A stretch of DNA of 61,189 nt from assembly GCA_011523285.1 (NCBI GenBank), contig WTHC01000039.1:1-61189 (forward strand). Direction: 5' to 3'. Under the pieces are notes generated by a model. The model made no database searches, had not been told where the DNA came from, and worked only from the letters and a program-made list of their open reading frames with translations. The translations under genes were made by a program, and so were the position numbers. This DNA is from Nitrosopumilaceae archaeon. Lineage in GTDB: Archaea > Thermoproteota > Nitrososphaeria > Nitrososphaerales > Nitrosopumilaceae. Shown piece by piece: positions 9,502-18,489 of this stretch (positions within the stretch are counted from its first letter, which is position 1; every line of letters begins with the position of its first letter).

Positions 9502-11613
9502 GTGGTAGTTTCTGATCTTAAGATTGGTACTGTAATTTTACCTAGGATGGAGTCACCAAGTGCAATTTCACGCATTTCCGAATTTGAATGGTTTCATAAG
9601 ATCAATACCAATAATGAGGTACAAACTAAAGAAATAGACGATCTTCTATTACGAGCACAGAAAATTTATCAGTCGATTGAAGAAGTCATGAAAGGGCTTA
9701 AAATACCATATAATATAGGAATTTTAGAAATTCTTTTTAAAGGTACTTCTATTCCCAAAAAAAAATATAGGATTTCTGAAATTCAAGTAATGATTAATAA
9801 TTTAGAAGACAAAACAAATAGTATTATAATTAACATATTACAAACAATTCAGGAAATAGATCAACTAAAAAAATCAATAGCAGAATATAATAATCTAAAA
9901 GGCAGTTTAAATACAATAAAGAAACTTGATGTAGATATAAGTAGTTTCAAAATAACTCATAATTTTTATTTTGAGCTTTTTATTGCAGATGGTGCAGATT
10001 ATGAGGAAATTAACAAATTGTTACCAAAAACATTGATATATAAATATGAGCTAGATGGCAACAAAAAAATTGCATTAATCGTAATTTCACAAAATACAGA
10101 ACGTGATAAAATACTAAAAATTATGCGTAATTTTAATACCAATGTATTTTCTATTCCCAAAAAATTACCGCAAGTACCAAGTGATGCTTATATCTTTGTT
10201 GAATCTAAAATTAAAGAATTTAATCAAAAACAACAATTGTTACAAAAGAAGATAGAAAATATTATCAAAAAACAAAGATATGAAATTGTAAGATTATATG
10301 AAACTTCAATGACTTCAAAGACCATTCTTGAAACTGTACGTAAACCAGGCGGAACTAAATTATTTGCAGCGATACAGGGATACATACCAAAATCAATGAC
10401 GAATAAATTCATGTCTCTTACAAAACAATGGGTAACTATAATAGAAGATGTAGATCCTAATGATAAAAACATTCCAACGTTGTTCAATAATCCTAAGTTT
10501 GTTAAAACATTTGAAGTGATAACAGAAAGTCAAGGAATTCCTGGAAAAGGAGAACCAGATCCAACTCCTATGATTGCTATAATGTGGCCCATATTTTATG
10601 GTATAATGTTTGCAGATTTAGGGCATGGATTGCTGTTAATGTCATTAGGATTGTTGTTTAAAGTAAAAGGACAAGGAAATTTATCTAAATGGGGGATGTT
10701 AATAGCTATTTCTGGTGCGTCTGCATCTATTGCTGGAGTAGGCGCCGGAGAAGCTTTTGGTTTTCATATAGATCATTTAGAGCCTTTTGGTTCCATATTT
10801 CATGAAGGGGGGATATTACACTCAATATCATGGTTAGTTGGAATCATAAGTGTAGCTGAATTAAATTTTGATCAGGTAATAACAATACTCAAAGTATCTA
10901 TATTTTTGGGAATAGTGCATTTAGTATGGGCGTTCGTATTACGCATAATTATGTTGAAGAAAGAAAACAAAAAATCAATAATAATAACAGAAGCTATACC
11001 AAACCTATCATTATATTTTGGCATAGTTGTTATAATGATGTGTGCTATTGGTTCTGGATACGATGTAATGAATATGTACTCAAAGATACACACAGAACCA
11101 GTGCCATGGGTAACAGTATTTTTAGGCGAATGGGCACAAGTGTGGATAATTACTAGAATTGCAATTGCAATAATAATAACATCTGTTATAATAATGATAG
11201 TTGGAGGTATACAACGCGCCAAAAAGCATCCAGAGGAAGGAAGTGACCCAGCTAGTGTTTTAATGGAAGTGTTACTTGGAAAGACAATAGAATGCTTGGC
11301 CCACACTATCAGCTATGCTAGAATTGGCATAATGCTATTAGTACATGCAGCATTATTATTAACAGTCAACAATGCTTATAAATCTCTAGGCGGAATGGAC
11401 TCGATAGGAGCTATAGCTCTTATAGTGGGAGGAAATTTAGGGATCATGATGATAGAGGGATTAATTGTATATATTCAATCATTAAGATTACACCTGTATG
11501 AATTTTTTACAAAATGGTATGCTGGAGGATCTCAGCAATTCAGTAAGATTGTACCAGAGATGATATATAACAAATTATCTTGGGAAAGATCAAACGACTT
11601 AAAACAAAATTAA
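9502..11613 (+). CDS. atpI: A-type ATP synthase subunit I (a-subunit, membrane)
   Basis: A 703-residue membrane subunit carrying the ion half-channels. The N-terminal ~340 residues are a cytoplasmic alpha/beta and coiled-coil arm. The remainder has about seven to eight membrane helices. The essential arginine is in the helix ECLAHTISYARIGIMLLVHA, and PMIAIMWPIFYGIMFADLGHG is a conserved first-helix pattern. It is read divergently from atpE with a ~100-base gap, so it has its own promoter. The start is a GTG. Another possible start is the ATG at residue 16. Confidence 0.93.
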   Translation: MVVSDLKIGTVILPRMESPSAISRISEFEWFHKINTNNEVQTKEIDDLLLRAQKIYQSIEEVMKGLKIPYNIGILEILFKGTSIPKKKYRISEIQVMINNLEDKTNSIIINILQTIQEIDQLKKSIAEYNNLKGSLNTIKKLDVDISSFKITHNFYFELFIADGADYEEINKLLPKTLIYKYELDGNKKIALIVISQNTERDKILKIMRNFNTNVFSIPKKLPQVPSDAYIFVESKIKEFNQKQQLLQKKIENIIKKQRYEIVRLYETSMTSKTILETVRKPGGTKLFAAIQGYIPKSMTNKFMSLTKQWVTIIEDVDPNDKNIPTLFNNPKFVKTFEVITESQGIPGKGEPDPTPMIAIMWPIFYGIMFADLGHGLLLMSLGLLFKVKGQGNLSKWGMLIAISGASASIAGVGAGEAFGFHIDHLEPFGSIFHEGGILHSISWLVGIISVAELNFDQVITILKVSIFLGIVHLVWAFVLRIIMLKKENKKSIIITEAIPNLSLYFGIVVIMMCAIGSGYDVMNMYSKIHTEPVPWVTVFLGEWAQVWIITRIAIAIIITSVIIMIVGGIQRAKKHPEEGSDPASVLMEVLLGKTIECLAHTISYARIGIMLLVHAALLLTVNNAYKSLGGMDSIGAIALIVGGNLGIMMIEGLIVYIQSLRLHLYEFFTKWYAGGSQQFSKIVPEMIYNKLSWERSNDLKQN

Positions 11614-11844
11614 ATGTAATAAATAATAATAAACATATAATCTTTTTAAATTAAACAATAAGTCAAATTTCATAGTACACCATGAATTCAATATATACTC
11701 GTTGTAAATTAGCTTTTAATAATATTAATCACATATTCTGAATATTACAGATCATGTTATATGAATTTGTTATATTACATTAAAATACAATAATCATAAT
11801 GATGTTTTTAATAACATAAAAAGTAGAGGAGGTGTATATGGATT
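11614..11844. other. Convergent intergenic region between atpI and amt
   Basis: A 231-base AT-rich gap between two converging stops. It contains T-runs on both strands that could end transcription, but no hairpin or frame that I can support. Confidence 0.4.
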
Positions 11845-13404
11845 TTATTCGTTTATGTATGCCCGTTCTCCGTGTTGAGCTATATCCAACCCAATTTCTT
11901 CTTCTTTTGGAGTTACACGTATTCCACCTGGCCATACTGCGTCCATTATTTTAAGTATGATCATGGTGAGACCGAATGTATATCCGATAGAAATTGCAGC
12001 TGCAATAATACTGATGCCTTGTTGTTCTAGTCCTTCAGGTGTACCAGTCCAAGCACCTATACCATCACCAGTATTCCATATGTGAGGACTAGCTAAAGTT
12101 CCTGCAAGAATTGTTCCTGTGACACCACCCATTCCGTGTACGCCCCATACATCTAGTGCATCATCCCATTTACGTGCGTTTTTGAATGCAACACAACCAT
12201 AACAAATAGCAGCTGCTGCAATTCCTATAATTATTGCGGCCATTGGTCCAATAAATCCAGACGCAGGTGTCACTGCACCTAAACCAGCTATCGTACCTGT
12301 AGTTGCTCCGATTATGCTAGGTTTGCCAGTATGAGCCCAACTCATCAACATCCAAGTTACTGTTCCCATCGCTGCTGCAGTATTAGTAACTATCCATGTA
12401 CTTACTGTCACTCCGTCCACCATGACTTCACTGCCTGGATTAAATCCAAACCAGCCAAACCACAGTATACATGTGCCTAGCACTACCATTGGGAGGTTAT
12501 GTGGCTCCATAGGAGTTTTACCAAATCCCAACCTGCGTCCTAAAACTAGTGCTGCTGCCAACGCAGCAAATCCTGCTGAGATGTGTACTACAATACCACC
12601 AGCAAAATCTAGAGCATAGCTTGGAGATAAATCTGGATCTAGATCAAGTGTACCTCCACCAAAATATCCTCCGCCCCACACCCAGTGTGCTAATGGATCA
12701 TAAACAAATGTAGCCCAAATAAGAACAAATATCACCAACGCACTAAATTTCATACGATCTACTAATCCACCAATGATCAACGCAGGTGTTATTATTGCGA
12801 ATGTACCTTGAAATGCTGCAAATAAAGCGTGTGGAATTGTTCCTGGCCAATCTTGGCTACATATTTCATCTTCATGGAATACTTGCATTTGATATGCCGC
12901 GGACCATGTTTCTGTGCAAGGTCCTGGACTTCCAAGAGGCGCATAGTGAGATACTTCATTAAATCCTACATATCTTAATGAGCCCATGAACATGTTTATG
13001 TCATTTTCAATAGGTCCAAACGCTAATGAGTAACCCCATAGTATCCATTGTATTGTCATAATGCCCATAACTACAAATGTCATGCCGATCACATTTACTA
13101 CATTTTTGGATCTAGCTAATCCCCCATAGAAAAAAGCTACGCCCGGAGTCATTAAAAGTACAAATGATGATGCAGTCAATATCCATGCAGTGTCGCCTGT
13201 ATCGATTCTACATGGCATCATGTTACCTTCACCGTCTTCAAACCAACATTCGTTTGGATTTCCAGTGTATATACCGCTTATTCCTAATACATATCCATCC
13301 ATACCGTCAGTAATTTGTTGTGCATATGCTTCTGATAATGCGCTTATTGCTATTATTGCTACTGCTGTTACAAGTATTAACGCATACTTGTTTTTAGAAT
13401 TCAT
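11845..13404 (-). CDS. amt: Ammonium transporter
   Basis: A 519-residue Amt/MEP/Rh-family channel. A signal peptide (about 1-28, ending SEAYAQ) precedes eleven membrane helices. Family marks are the start motif DTAWILTASSFVLLMTPGVAFFYGG and the pore-histidine regions GGIVVHISAG and WGVHGMGGVTG. An acidic/aromatic cluster (DPLAHWVWGGG) sits near the vestibule. A lumenal insertion with several Cys residues (around 150-180) is seen in thaumarchaeal forms. The C-terminal tail is acidic (KEEEIGLDIAQHGE). It supplies ammonium for oxidation or assimilation. It sits between atpI and atpC but is read leftward, alone. Confidence 0.96.
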   Translation of the reverse strand: MNSKNKYALILVTAVAIIAISALSEAYAQQITDGMDGYVLGISGIYTGNPNECWFEDGEGNMMPCRIDTGDTAWILTASSFVLLMTPGVAFFYGGLARSKNVVNVIGMTFVVMGIMTIQWILWGYSLAFGPIENDINMFMGSLRYVGFNEVSHYAPLGSPGPCTETWSAAYQMQVFHEDEICSQDWPGTIPHALFAAFQGTFAIITPALIIGGLVDRMKFSALVIFVLIWATFVYDPLAHWVWGGGYFGGGTLDLDPDLSPSYALDFAGGIVVHISAGFAALAAALVLGRRLGFGKTPMEPHNLPMVVLGTCILWFGWFGFNPGSEVMVDGVTVSTWIVTNTAAAMGTVTWMLMSWAHTGKPSIIGATTGTIAGLGAVTPASGFIGPMAAIIIGIAAAAICYGCVAFKNARKWDDALDVWGVHGMGGVTGTILAGTLASPHIWNTGDGIGAWTGTPEGLEQQGISIIAAAISIGYTFGLTMIILKIMDAVWPGGIRVTPKEEEIGLDIAQHGERAYINE

Positions 13405-13424
13405 TGATGTGGGAAAAAAATCTT

Positions 13425-13435
13425 GAATATATAAG
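13425..13435 (-). promoter_or_regulatory. Probable TATA box of amt
   Basis: On the minus strand this reads cttatatattc, centred about 26 bases upstream of the amt ATG. Archaeal TATA boxes lie about 26 bases before the transcription start, so the mRNA would be leaderless or nearly so. Judged by eye. Confidence 0.5.
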
Positions 13436-13543
13436 TATTGAGTTATTCTAGAAACATAATTATTTTAGATAGTAATTTAAGCATAAACTGGATCTACGCT
13501 CAAATATGAAACATTAAAATCAGAAATAAATTTAAATGTGGTA

Positions 13544-14575
13544 ATGGGAAACCCGACTAAGAAAATATATGCGTCTGTAAAAGCATTCAGTCAACGTGGT
13601 AAATTATTATCCAAAGACGATTTTCAAACATTATCAGAATCTAGAGATATGGATGAATTAATAACTAGAATGAAAAATACTAAATACTCGGACATAATCT
13701 CATACATACCAAAACCATACAATATTACAAACATAGAACGTGCATTAAAAAATCATCTGATTGAAATGCATTTTTCTATTGCTAAAACATCTGGGGAAAA
13801 GGTCTTAAGTGAATATTATTTAAGATACGTTTTGTGGAATTTAAAACTAATTATCAAAGGTAAAATTCTAGGAAAAAGCTATGAAGATATAGAATCTCAA
13901 ATAAATTTACGTGCAGAAGAGTTAATCAAACAAAGGGATACGATAGTAAAGACAATGACATCATCAGATCTAGAAGAAGCTGTTACAAGTCTACGCAATA
14001 CAGTTTTTGGCGAAGGTGTATCAAAAGCGGTGAATGTGTATAACGACACAAAAAATATTCAGGTTTTCGATATTTATTTTGATAAAATTTTAACGAAGCA
14101 AATTAAAAGCGCATTACAATTTTCTAGTGACAGGGATATTGTACGTCTAACGTGGATGAACATAGATTTTTATAATTTAGTAAGCATATTGAGAGGTAAA
14201 TTTTGGGATTTAACAGAAGAACAAATTAATGACTTGATAGTAACATCTACACCTAGTGCGTCAAAAGGATTGTTATCTAAGATGGCGTCTGCATCATCAA
14301 TTAAAGATGCATGTAACGAAATATCAAATACACGTTATAAAAATTTAATATCAACATTTGAAAATGATATTGATTTGATTTCTGATTTTGAACATGCATT
14401 TGAAATTGCTATGTATAAAGCATCGAAAAGCAGTTTCACTACAATGTTTAGCCCAAGTAATAGTATGGGCATTATAAACTTATTAAATTATGAAGTAAGA
14501 AATATATCGTCAATAATATTCGCAATAGAGCAAAAAATACCTTCCAAAACAACTATGTCTAAATTAATAATATAA
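13544..14575 (+). CDS. atpC: A-type ATP synthase subunit C (central stalk adaptor)
   Basis: About 343 residues, nearly all helical, of the V/A-ATPase subunit C (d) family, the funnel that couples the D/F stalk to the K ring. The N-terminal segment KIYASVKAFSQRGKLLSKDDF, the middle WNLKLIIKGK and the repeated basic helices match this family's three-fold helical repeat. I place the start at the ATG two codons inside an in-frame GTG. It is divergent from amt and separated from the main atp operon by more than 4 kb. A small membrane gene follows after about 18 bases. Confidence 0.88.
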   Translation: MGNPTKKIYASVKAFSQRGKLLSKDDFQTLSESRDMDELITRMKNTKYSDIISYIPKPYNITNIERALKNHLIEMHFSIAKTSGEKVLSEYYLRYVLWNLKLIIKGKILGKSYEDIESQINLRAEELIKQRDTIVKTMTSSDLEEAVTSLRNTVFGEGVSKAVNVYNDTKNIQVFDIYFDKILTKQIKSALQFSSDRDIVRLTWMNIDFYNLVSILRGKFWDLTEEQINDLIVTSTPSASKGLLSKMASASSIKDACNEISNTRYKNLISTFENDIDLISDFEHAFEIAMYKASKSSFTTMFSPSNSMGIINLLNYEVRNISSIIFAIEQKIPSKTTMSKLII

Positions 14576-14593
14576 ATTAGATGTTTTGTAGTT

Positions 14594-14824
14594 ATGAAAA
14601 ATTTTGACAAGGAACACAAGGTAGATAATAAAGCATTAAACAGAATTATTTTATTAAGTGGAATAATTGCAATAATACTGTCAGTACCAGCAGTTTCTAT
14701 ATTTATAGTAGTTTATAATATAAGTGATAATGTATGGTTATCTGTAATATCGGGGTTTATTATTCATTTTATATTATTATCTAAATCCGAGAAAATATCA
14801 AAACTATTAATTAAAATATATTAG
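14594..14824 (+). CDS. Small two-helix membrane protein downstream of atpC
   Basis: A 76-residue protein with a charged, Lys-rich N-terminus (~20 residues), two hydrophobic helices (about 19-41 and 46-63) and a basic tail (KSEKISKLLIKIY). It begins 18 bases after atpC on the same strand, so it is probably co-transcribed with the ATP synthase adaptor. I do not recognise a family. A role in ATP synthase assembly would fit the position, but this is only an inference. Confidence 0.65.
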   Translation: MKNFDKEHKVDNKALNRIILLSGIIAIILSVPAVSIFIVVYNISDNVWLSVISGFIIHFILLSKSEKISKLLIKIY

Positions 14825-14841
14825 CATGAAGATTACAAAGG

Positions 14842-14952
14842 TTAATCTAATTGTTCTGGGTGTCCTTTTCCTCGTAATGCAAAAATAATTACAGACAATA
14901 CAATACCCATGCCAATAACAGTGCCATATGCAGCCATTCCAGCTTCAGCCAT
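14842..14952 (-). CDS. 36-residue single-helix membrane protein
   Basis: A 36-residue frame from ATG to TAA. The predicted protein starts MAEAGMAAYGTVIGMGIVLS, continues as one membrane helix to about residue 26, and ends RGKGHPEQLD. The balanced small residues, the clean single helix with a positively charged end, and its position 46 bases after an LEA-like gene on the same strand make it a plausible real mini-gene. No family is recognised. Confidence 0.5.
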   Translation of the reverse strand: MAEAGMAAYGTVIGMGIVLSVIIFALRGKGHPEQLD

Positions 14953-14998
14953 GGTTATGTTAAGCGATGTTTCCTTTATATAATTTTGCAATTTTCAA

Positions 14999-15613
14999 CT
15001 ACTTATAAAGTTCAAAATCAATTTCGTTTTCAGCTCCACTAGTCATAGAACTTAAATTAAAAAATAATTTGCCTTTAACATGCCATGTTATATCCGAATC
15101 TATTACATAGTCCCAAACATCTTCTATTTGAGAATTATTATGTAATTTTATTTTGTCTTTTAGCACAAGATCATTATTATTAAGTATCGTAAAATAGTTA
15201 GAAGCAGATAACATTCCAATCATTCTCTCACCAATTTGTCCAGCGTGTATTAAAATGTCATTACCATATAATTCATATTTCAATATTTGTAATATAATAG
15301 AACGTGTATTTGGATTATGTATTTTAAATTTAATTTCAAGTACAGACGTATTATTAGAAACTGACAAAACATTCACTTCTTCTAAATTTATGTCCAGCGG
15401 TAAAATAACATCATTACGATCAGCAACATCATTTTGTTGTTCAATGTAATGAAATAATGAATCTGAAAATGTGAAAATTAATGCTATAACAGCTAAGACA
15501 ATAATAGACAGCCAGAGCCATAGTTTGTTATTCAATAATGATTTTATGTTGTAATATATCTTAAATGTTGATAAAATTATTATTATCCTGATTATTTCAT
15601 CTACATATTGCAT
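14999..15613 (-). CDS. Membrane-anchored LEA2-like domain protein
   Basis: About 204 residues from the ATG (an in-frame TTG gives three more). A basic N-terminus and one membrane helix (WLWLSIIVLAVIALIFTFSD) precede an outward-facing beta domain. The pattern of alternating strands with HNPNTRSIILQILKYELYGN resembles the LEA-2 (water-stress) fold, with the typical N-P-N-T turn. A second LEA2-like protein is encoded at 35431-35928. The function is unknown; a surface or cell-envelope role is likely. The start overlaps a divergent small ORF. Confidence 0.65.
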   Translation of the reverse strand: MQYVDEIIRIIIILSTFKIYYNIKSLLNNKLWLWLSIIVLAVIALIFTFSDSLFHYIEQQNDVADRNDVILPLDINLEEVNVLSVSNNTSVLEIKFKIHNPNTRSIILQILKYELYGNDILIHAGQIGERMIGMLSASNYFTILNNNDLVLKDKIKLHNNSQIEDVWDYVIDSDITWHVKGKLFFNLSSMTSGAENEIDFELYK

Positions 15614-15952
15614 TATTTTCAAGCTGTTACTGTAGGTAAAAAAAGAGCCACAAAATCACAATTGATTTTATTCAAAGCTTCAGGTTTTGCTTCAATTGTA
15701 TTAACTACTAAAAAAATAAATGGTGAGTTTGTGCCGGTAGGCGAAGAAGAGCTTGCTACAGTAATTAATATAGAAAACGGATATACTGCAATTATAGTAG
15801 ACAAAGATGGATACACAAAGGCACAATCAAAAATTTTAGAAAAACAAGATGCAATTAATGTATTCAACAAATTAATTAACAATGGATCTACAAAATACAA
15901 TGGTAAATATGTGAATATATGGACCAACAGATATCCTACAATTTTACATTAG
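15608..15952 (+). CDS. Conserved-looking protein of unknown function
   Basis: A 114-residue soluble protein read from a TTG. It is convergent with the UMP kinase and ends four bases into it. The first few codons overlap the start of the divergent LEA-like gene by about six bases. Predicted strands and short helices alternate (FASIVLTTKKINGEFVPVGE, then GYTAIIVDKDGYTKAQ). It is not subunit F of the ATP synthase, which was considered because F is missing. I do not recognise it; a small alpha/beta fold is all that can be said. Confidence 0.55.
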   Translation: MHYFQAVTVGKKRATKSQLILFKASGFASIVLTTKKINGEFVPVGEEELATVINIENGYTAIIVDKDGYTKAQSKILEKQDAINVFNKLINNGSTKYNGKYVNIWTNRYPTILH

Positions 15953-16617
15953 AATGTTATTTCAGTTCCAATTTTTACTCCATCAATAGCTTTTGTAAGA
16001 TCTTCTATCTTAGAATTCAAAACAATTGTTTTAATTTTAGATCTTTCGATTATTTTTAACGATACAATATCAAGTAGATCATATCCACCAGCTATTGAAT
16101 CTTGCTTCATTATAATACGCTTTAATTTATTAATGTTAATTCGGTTAAATTTTTTAGCTTTTTTATTTTTATTTGGATCTCGATCATAAATTCCATCAAC
16201 GTCTGTAGCATTAAGAAATTTAGACGCATTTATTTTTTCAGCGATCAAAGCTGCTGTGCCATTAGTACTTTGGCCAGGATATAACCCACCAGAAATTACA
16301 ATCAAATTAGTGTTTGCTGCATTTGTAACCTCACGTAAATTTTTTGGCGTATATGGATAAACGTTATTTGTGGCACATATTAACAATTTAGCGTTCAACC
16401 TAGATATTTTTATTCCGAATTCATCTAATGTAGATTCATCTGCGCATAAAGATCTCGCATTAGATATATAATGACGTGCCACTTTGCCTCCACCTGTTAT
16501 TATTATTGGTTGATAAGAATCCTTCAGGCTTGAAATGAAATTACCATATTTACTTATATCATTATTTTCAAGATCAAAAATTCTACCAGATAATTTAATT
16601 ACTATTTTTGGTTTCAT
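15949..16617 (-). CDS. pyrH: UMP kinase (archaeal PyrH)
   Basis: About 222 residues, amino-acid kinase fold; phosphorylates UMP to UDP. Marks are the N-terminal KLSG lysine, the ITGGGKVARHYI phosphate loop, the SRLNAKLL helix and the nucleotide-binding segment NATDVDGIYDRDP. The archaeal UMP kinase motif GGLYPGQSTNGTAAL is present and excludes glutamate or aspartate kinase. I use the ATG giving MKPKIVIKLSG, because the longer frame only adds residues lying within the end of the HD gene. It overlaps that gene by about 23 bases and is last in the tmk-HD-pyrH operon. Confidence 0.93.
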   Translation of the reverse strand: MKPKIVIKLSGRIFDLENNDISKYGNFISSLKDSYQPIIITGGGKVARHYISNARSLCADESTLDEFGIKISRLNAKLLICATNNVYPYTPKNLREVTNAANTNLIVISGGLYPGQSTNGTAALIAEKINASKFLNATDVDGIYDRDPNKNKKAKKFNRININKLKRIIMKQDSIAGGYDLLDIVSLKIIERSKIKTIVLNSKIEDLTKAIDGVKIGTEITF

Positions 16618-17833
16618 TAGTATTGAAGATTGAACGTGCTGCAATTTCAACTTTTTTTTTATATTCTCTAAATGTGTATATTCGTAAAATATTCATGGAG
16701 CCTGTCAAAGTAGAAATCAACGGTATTTTAGATACTGGAGTTTTTTGAATTTCTAAATTATTGTTCGATGTTAATGTAATGGAATCGTATTCATGTTTTG
16801 ATGGTGTGAGTGGCATGGATGATGTTGTTGATCTATCAATGAAAATTTTACTCGGATCTACTTTAGATGTATCAGATATACTTTTTACTAATTCGTATGA
16901 TGTAATGTTAGTATCGTTATCGTGTAAATATTTTTCAAATACACATTTTAATAATATTCTATCAACATAGTTTTTAGCCAATTTCTTTGCATATTTTGTT
17001 GTTTTGGAAGGTATTAGATTCAATATTTTTAATAGCATAGAATAATCATCAAGTTTCAGATAATTATCAATGTTTAATTCAGCTAAACCTAATTCATCAA
17101 ATGATGATTTGATTGAATTTAATAACATAACTTCGGCAGATCTAACCGTCTTATGGAAATATACAGTTCTAAACATTTGATATCTAGAATGCATCATTGA
17201 CTCAAATGAATAGATTGCAGATTTTTCTAATGATAATCTGTCATTGTGTATTCCAAGAGATTGTACTATTCGCTTATGATCTATTTTAGCATGCTCAGCT
17301 CCAGTGAAATATCCGTCTCTCAATAGATAATCCATTATATCAGCACTAAGAGCTCCAGATATTATTTCGTTGATAAATTGAGTTTTGGAATTTCCAAATG
17401 CAATGTCTGATATTTGTCTTTTATCAAATCCATGTTTAGATAGAATATCTCCGATTTCAGTATATTGTATAACTTCGTTTCCTATTTTTTCATGAGACAT
17501 ACACCGTTTTTCTATTAATATTTCTTCAAAAAGATGAGAAAAAGGACCGTGTCCAATATCATGCAATAATGCAGCTAATCTAATTTTTTTAATATCATCA
17601 TTATTTAGAATTCCTTTTTCATACAAAGTAATCGAAATGAAATTTGCAACATGTAAAACACCTAATGAATGTTCAAACCTACTATGCATAGCACTAGGAT
17701 ATACTAAATGCGCTCCCGAAAGCTGTTTAATTTTTCTTAGTCTTTGGAATATAGGATTGTCAATAATTTCAATTTCATGTAGATTGAGTTTAATGAAATC
17801 ATGTATGGGATCTATTATATTTATAAATTTCAT
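16595..17833 (-). CDS. HD-domain phosphohydrolase (dNTPase-like)
   Basis: A 412-residue HD protein of the dGTPase/SAMHD1-related group. H54 lies in SRFEHSLGV, the HD pair is at 91-92 in LAALLHDIGHGPFSH, and a later acidic residue in SADIMDYLLRDGYF probably completes the metal site. The C-terminal ~130 residues are less conserved and Ser/Thr-rich. Such enzymes hydrolyse dNTPs to nucleosides plus triphosphate; the substrate here is not known. It overlaps dTMP kinase by four bases (ATGA) upstream and UMP kinase downstream, which points to nucleotide-pool control. Confidence 0.88.
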   Translation of the reverse strand: MKFINIIDPIHDFIKLNLHEIEIIDNPIFQRLRKIKQLSGAHLVYPSAMHSRFEHSLGVLHVANFISITLYEKGILNNDDIKKIRLAALLHDIGHGPFSHLFEEILIEKRCMSHEKIGNEVIQYTEIGDILSKHGFDKRQISDIAFGNSKTQFINEIISGALSADIMDYLLRDGYFTGAEHAKIDHKRIVQSLGIHNDRLSLEKSAIYSFESMMHSRYQMFRTVYFHKTVRSAEVMLLNSIKSSFDELGLAELNIDNYLKLDDYSMLLKILNLIPSKTTKYAKKLAKNYVDRILLKCVFEKYLHDNDTNITSYELVKSISDTSKVDPSKIFIDRSTTSSMPLTPSKHEYDSITLTSNNNLEIQKTPVSKIPLISTLTGSMNILRIYTFREYKKKVEIAARSIFNTNETKNSN

Positions 17834-18417
17834 AAAATACCACGTGATTTAATTGTCTCAATAATTGAATTATGGATATTAGCTCTTGTGTCAGATGCAT
17901 TGATTATTGTCCATTTATTTTGAATTGCTAATTTTTCATATATTTCTGAAACTCTGATCAGAAATTTTATGTTTGTTTCAAATCTATCTTTGTTAGTAAC
18001 GTTTTTGCGTCTAAATAACTTCACAGGATCAACTGCATGCAGTAATATTACAAGTTTTGGTTCTGGGAGTCCAGTATCTAAATTTTGTAACCAAGTTGGA
18101 TCTAAATTATGAGCGAGGCCGTAAGCTAAATTTGATTGGTAATATCTATTTAATATTAAGAAAGTATTATCAGTATTGTATTTAATTAATTGTGATAGTT
18201 TTTCCCATCTATTAGCTGATAACAAACAATGAATCACTTTAGGGTGAAGTTTTCGTCGCCCATATAGATAATGTCGTATTTCTTTACCAATAGATGTAGA
18301 ATAATCTGGAAAACTCATAATTTTAGCTTGTTTATTTTGTTTTCTTAATACTTGGTACAACAACTTACATTGTGTTAGCTTACCAGCCTGATCGCATCCT
18401 TCAATTACTATTATCAT
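17830..18417 (-). CDS. tmk: Thymidylate kinase, eukaryote-like type, with altered motifs
   Basis: A 195-residue P-loop kinase expected to convert dTMP to dTDP. The overall pattern is closer to the eukaryotic enzyme: FPDYSTSIGKEI, LLSANRWE and the GLPEPKLV segment match human dTMPK-like landmarks. Two normally invariant positions differ. The P-loop reads GCDQAGKLTQ (7-16), with Leu where Ser/Thr follows the catalytic Lys. The DRY motif reads NRY (90-92), with Asn for Asp. The fold looks complete. Whether it is a full-activity kinase is uncertain. First gene of the tmk-HD-pyrH operon. Confidence 0.85.
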   Translation of the reverse strand: MIIVIEGCDQAGKLTQCKLLYQVLRKQNKQAKIMSFPDYSTSIGKEIRHYLYGRRKLHPKVIHCLLSANRWEKLSQLIKYNTDNTFLILNRYYQSNLAYGLAHNLDPTWLQNLDTGLPEPKLVILLHAVDPVKLFRRKNVTNKDRFETNIKFLIRVSEIYEKLAIQNKWTIINASDTRANIHNSIIETIKSRGIL

Positions 18418-18457
18418 TAATTAGTAATAACACAAATTCAATTAAAAATTTACCAAA

Positions 18458-18468
18458 ATATATAAAAT
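18458..18468 (+). promoter_or_regulatory. Probable TATA box of the Hsp20 gene
   Basis: The stretch atatataaaat lies about 27 bases upstream of the Hsp20 start codon, with accaaa just before it as a possible BRE. This spacing predicts a leaderless transcript. Judged by eye. Confidence 0.5.
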
Positions 18469-18489
18469 ATACATGTTAATGGATTAACA

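Noticed and set aside
10872-11306. 144-residue antisense frame inside atpI
   Set aside because: It lies wholly inside a conserved gene and is a shadow of the membrane helices read on the other strand.
15608-15952. ATP synthase subunit F candidate
   Set aside because: Size is near 100 residues, but the N-terminus lacks the Rossmann-like GDxDTVxGF pattern of AtpF.
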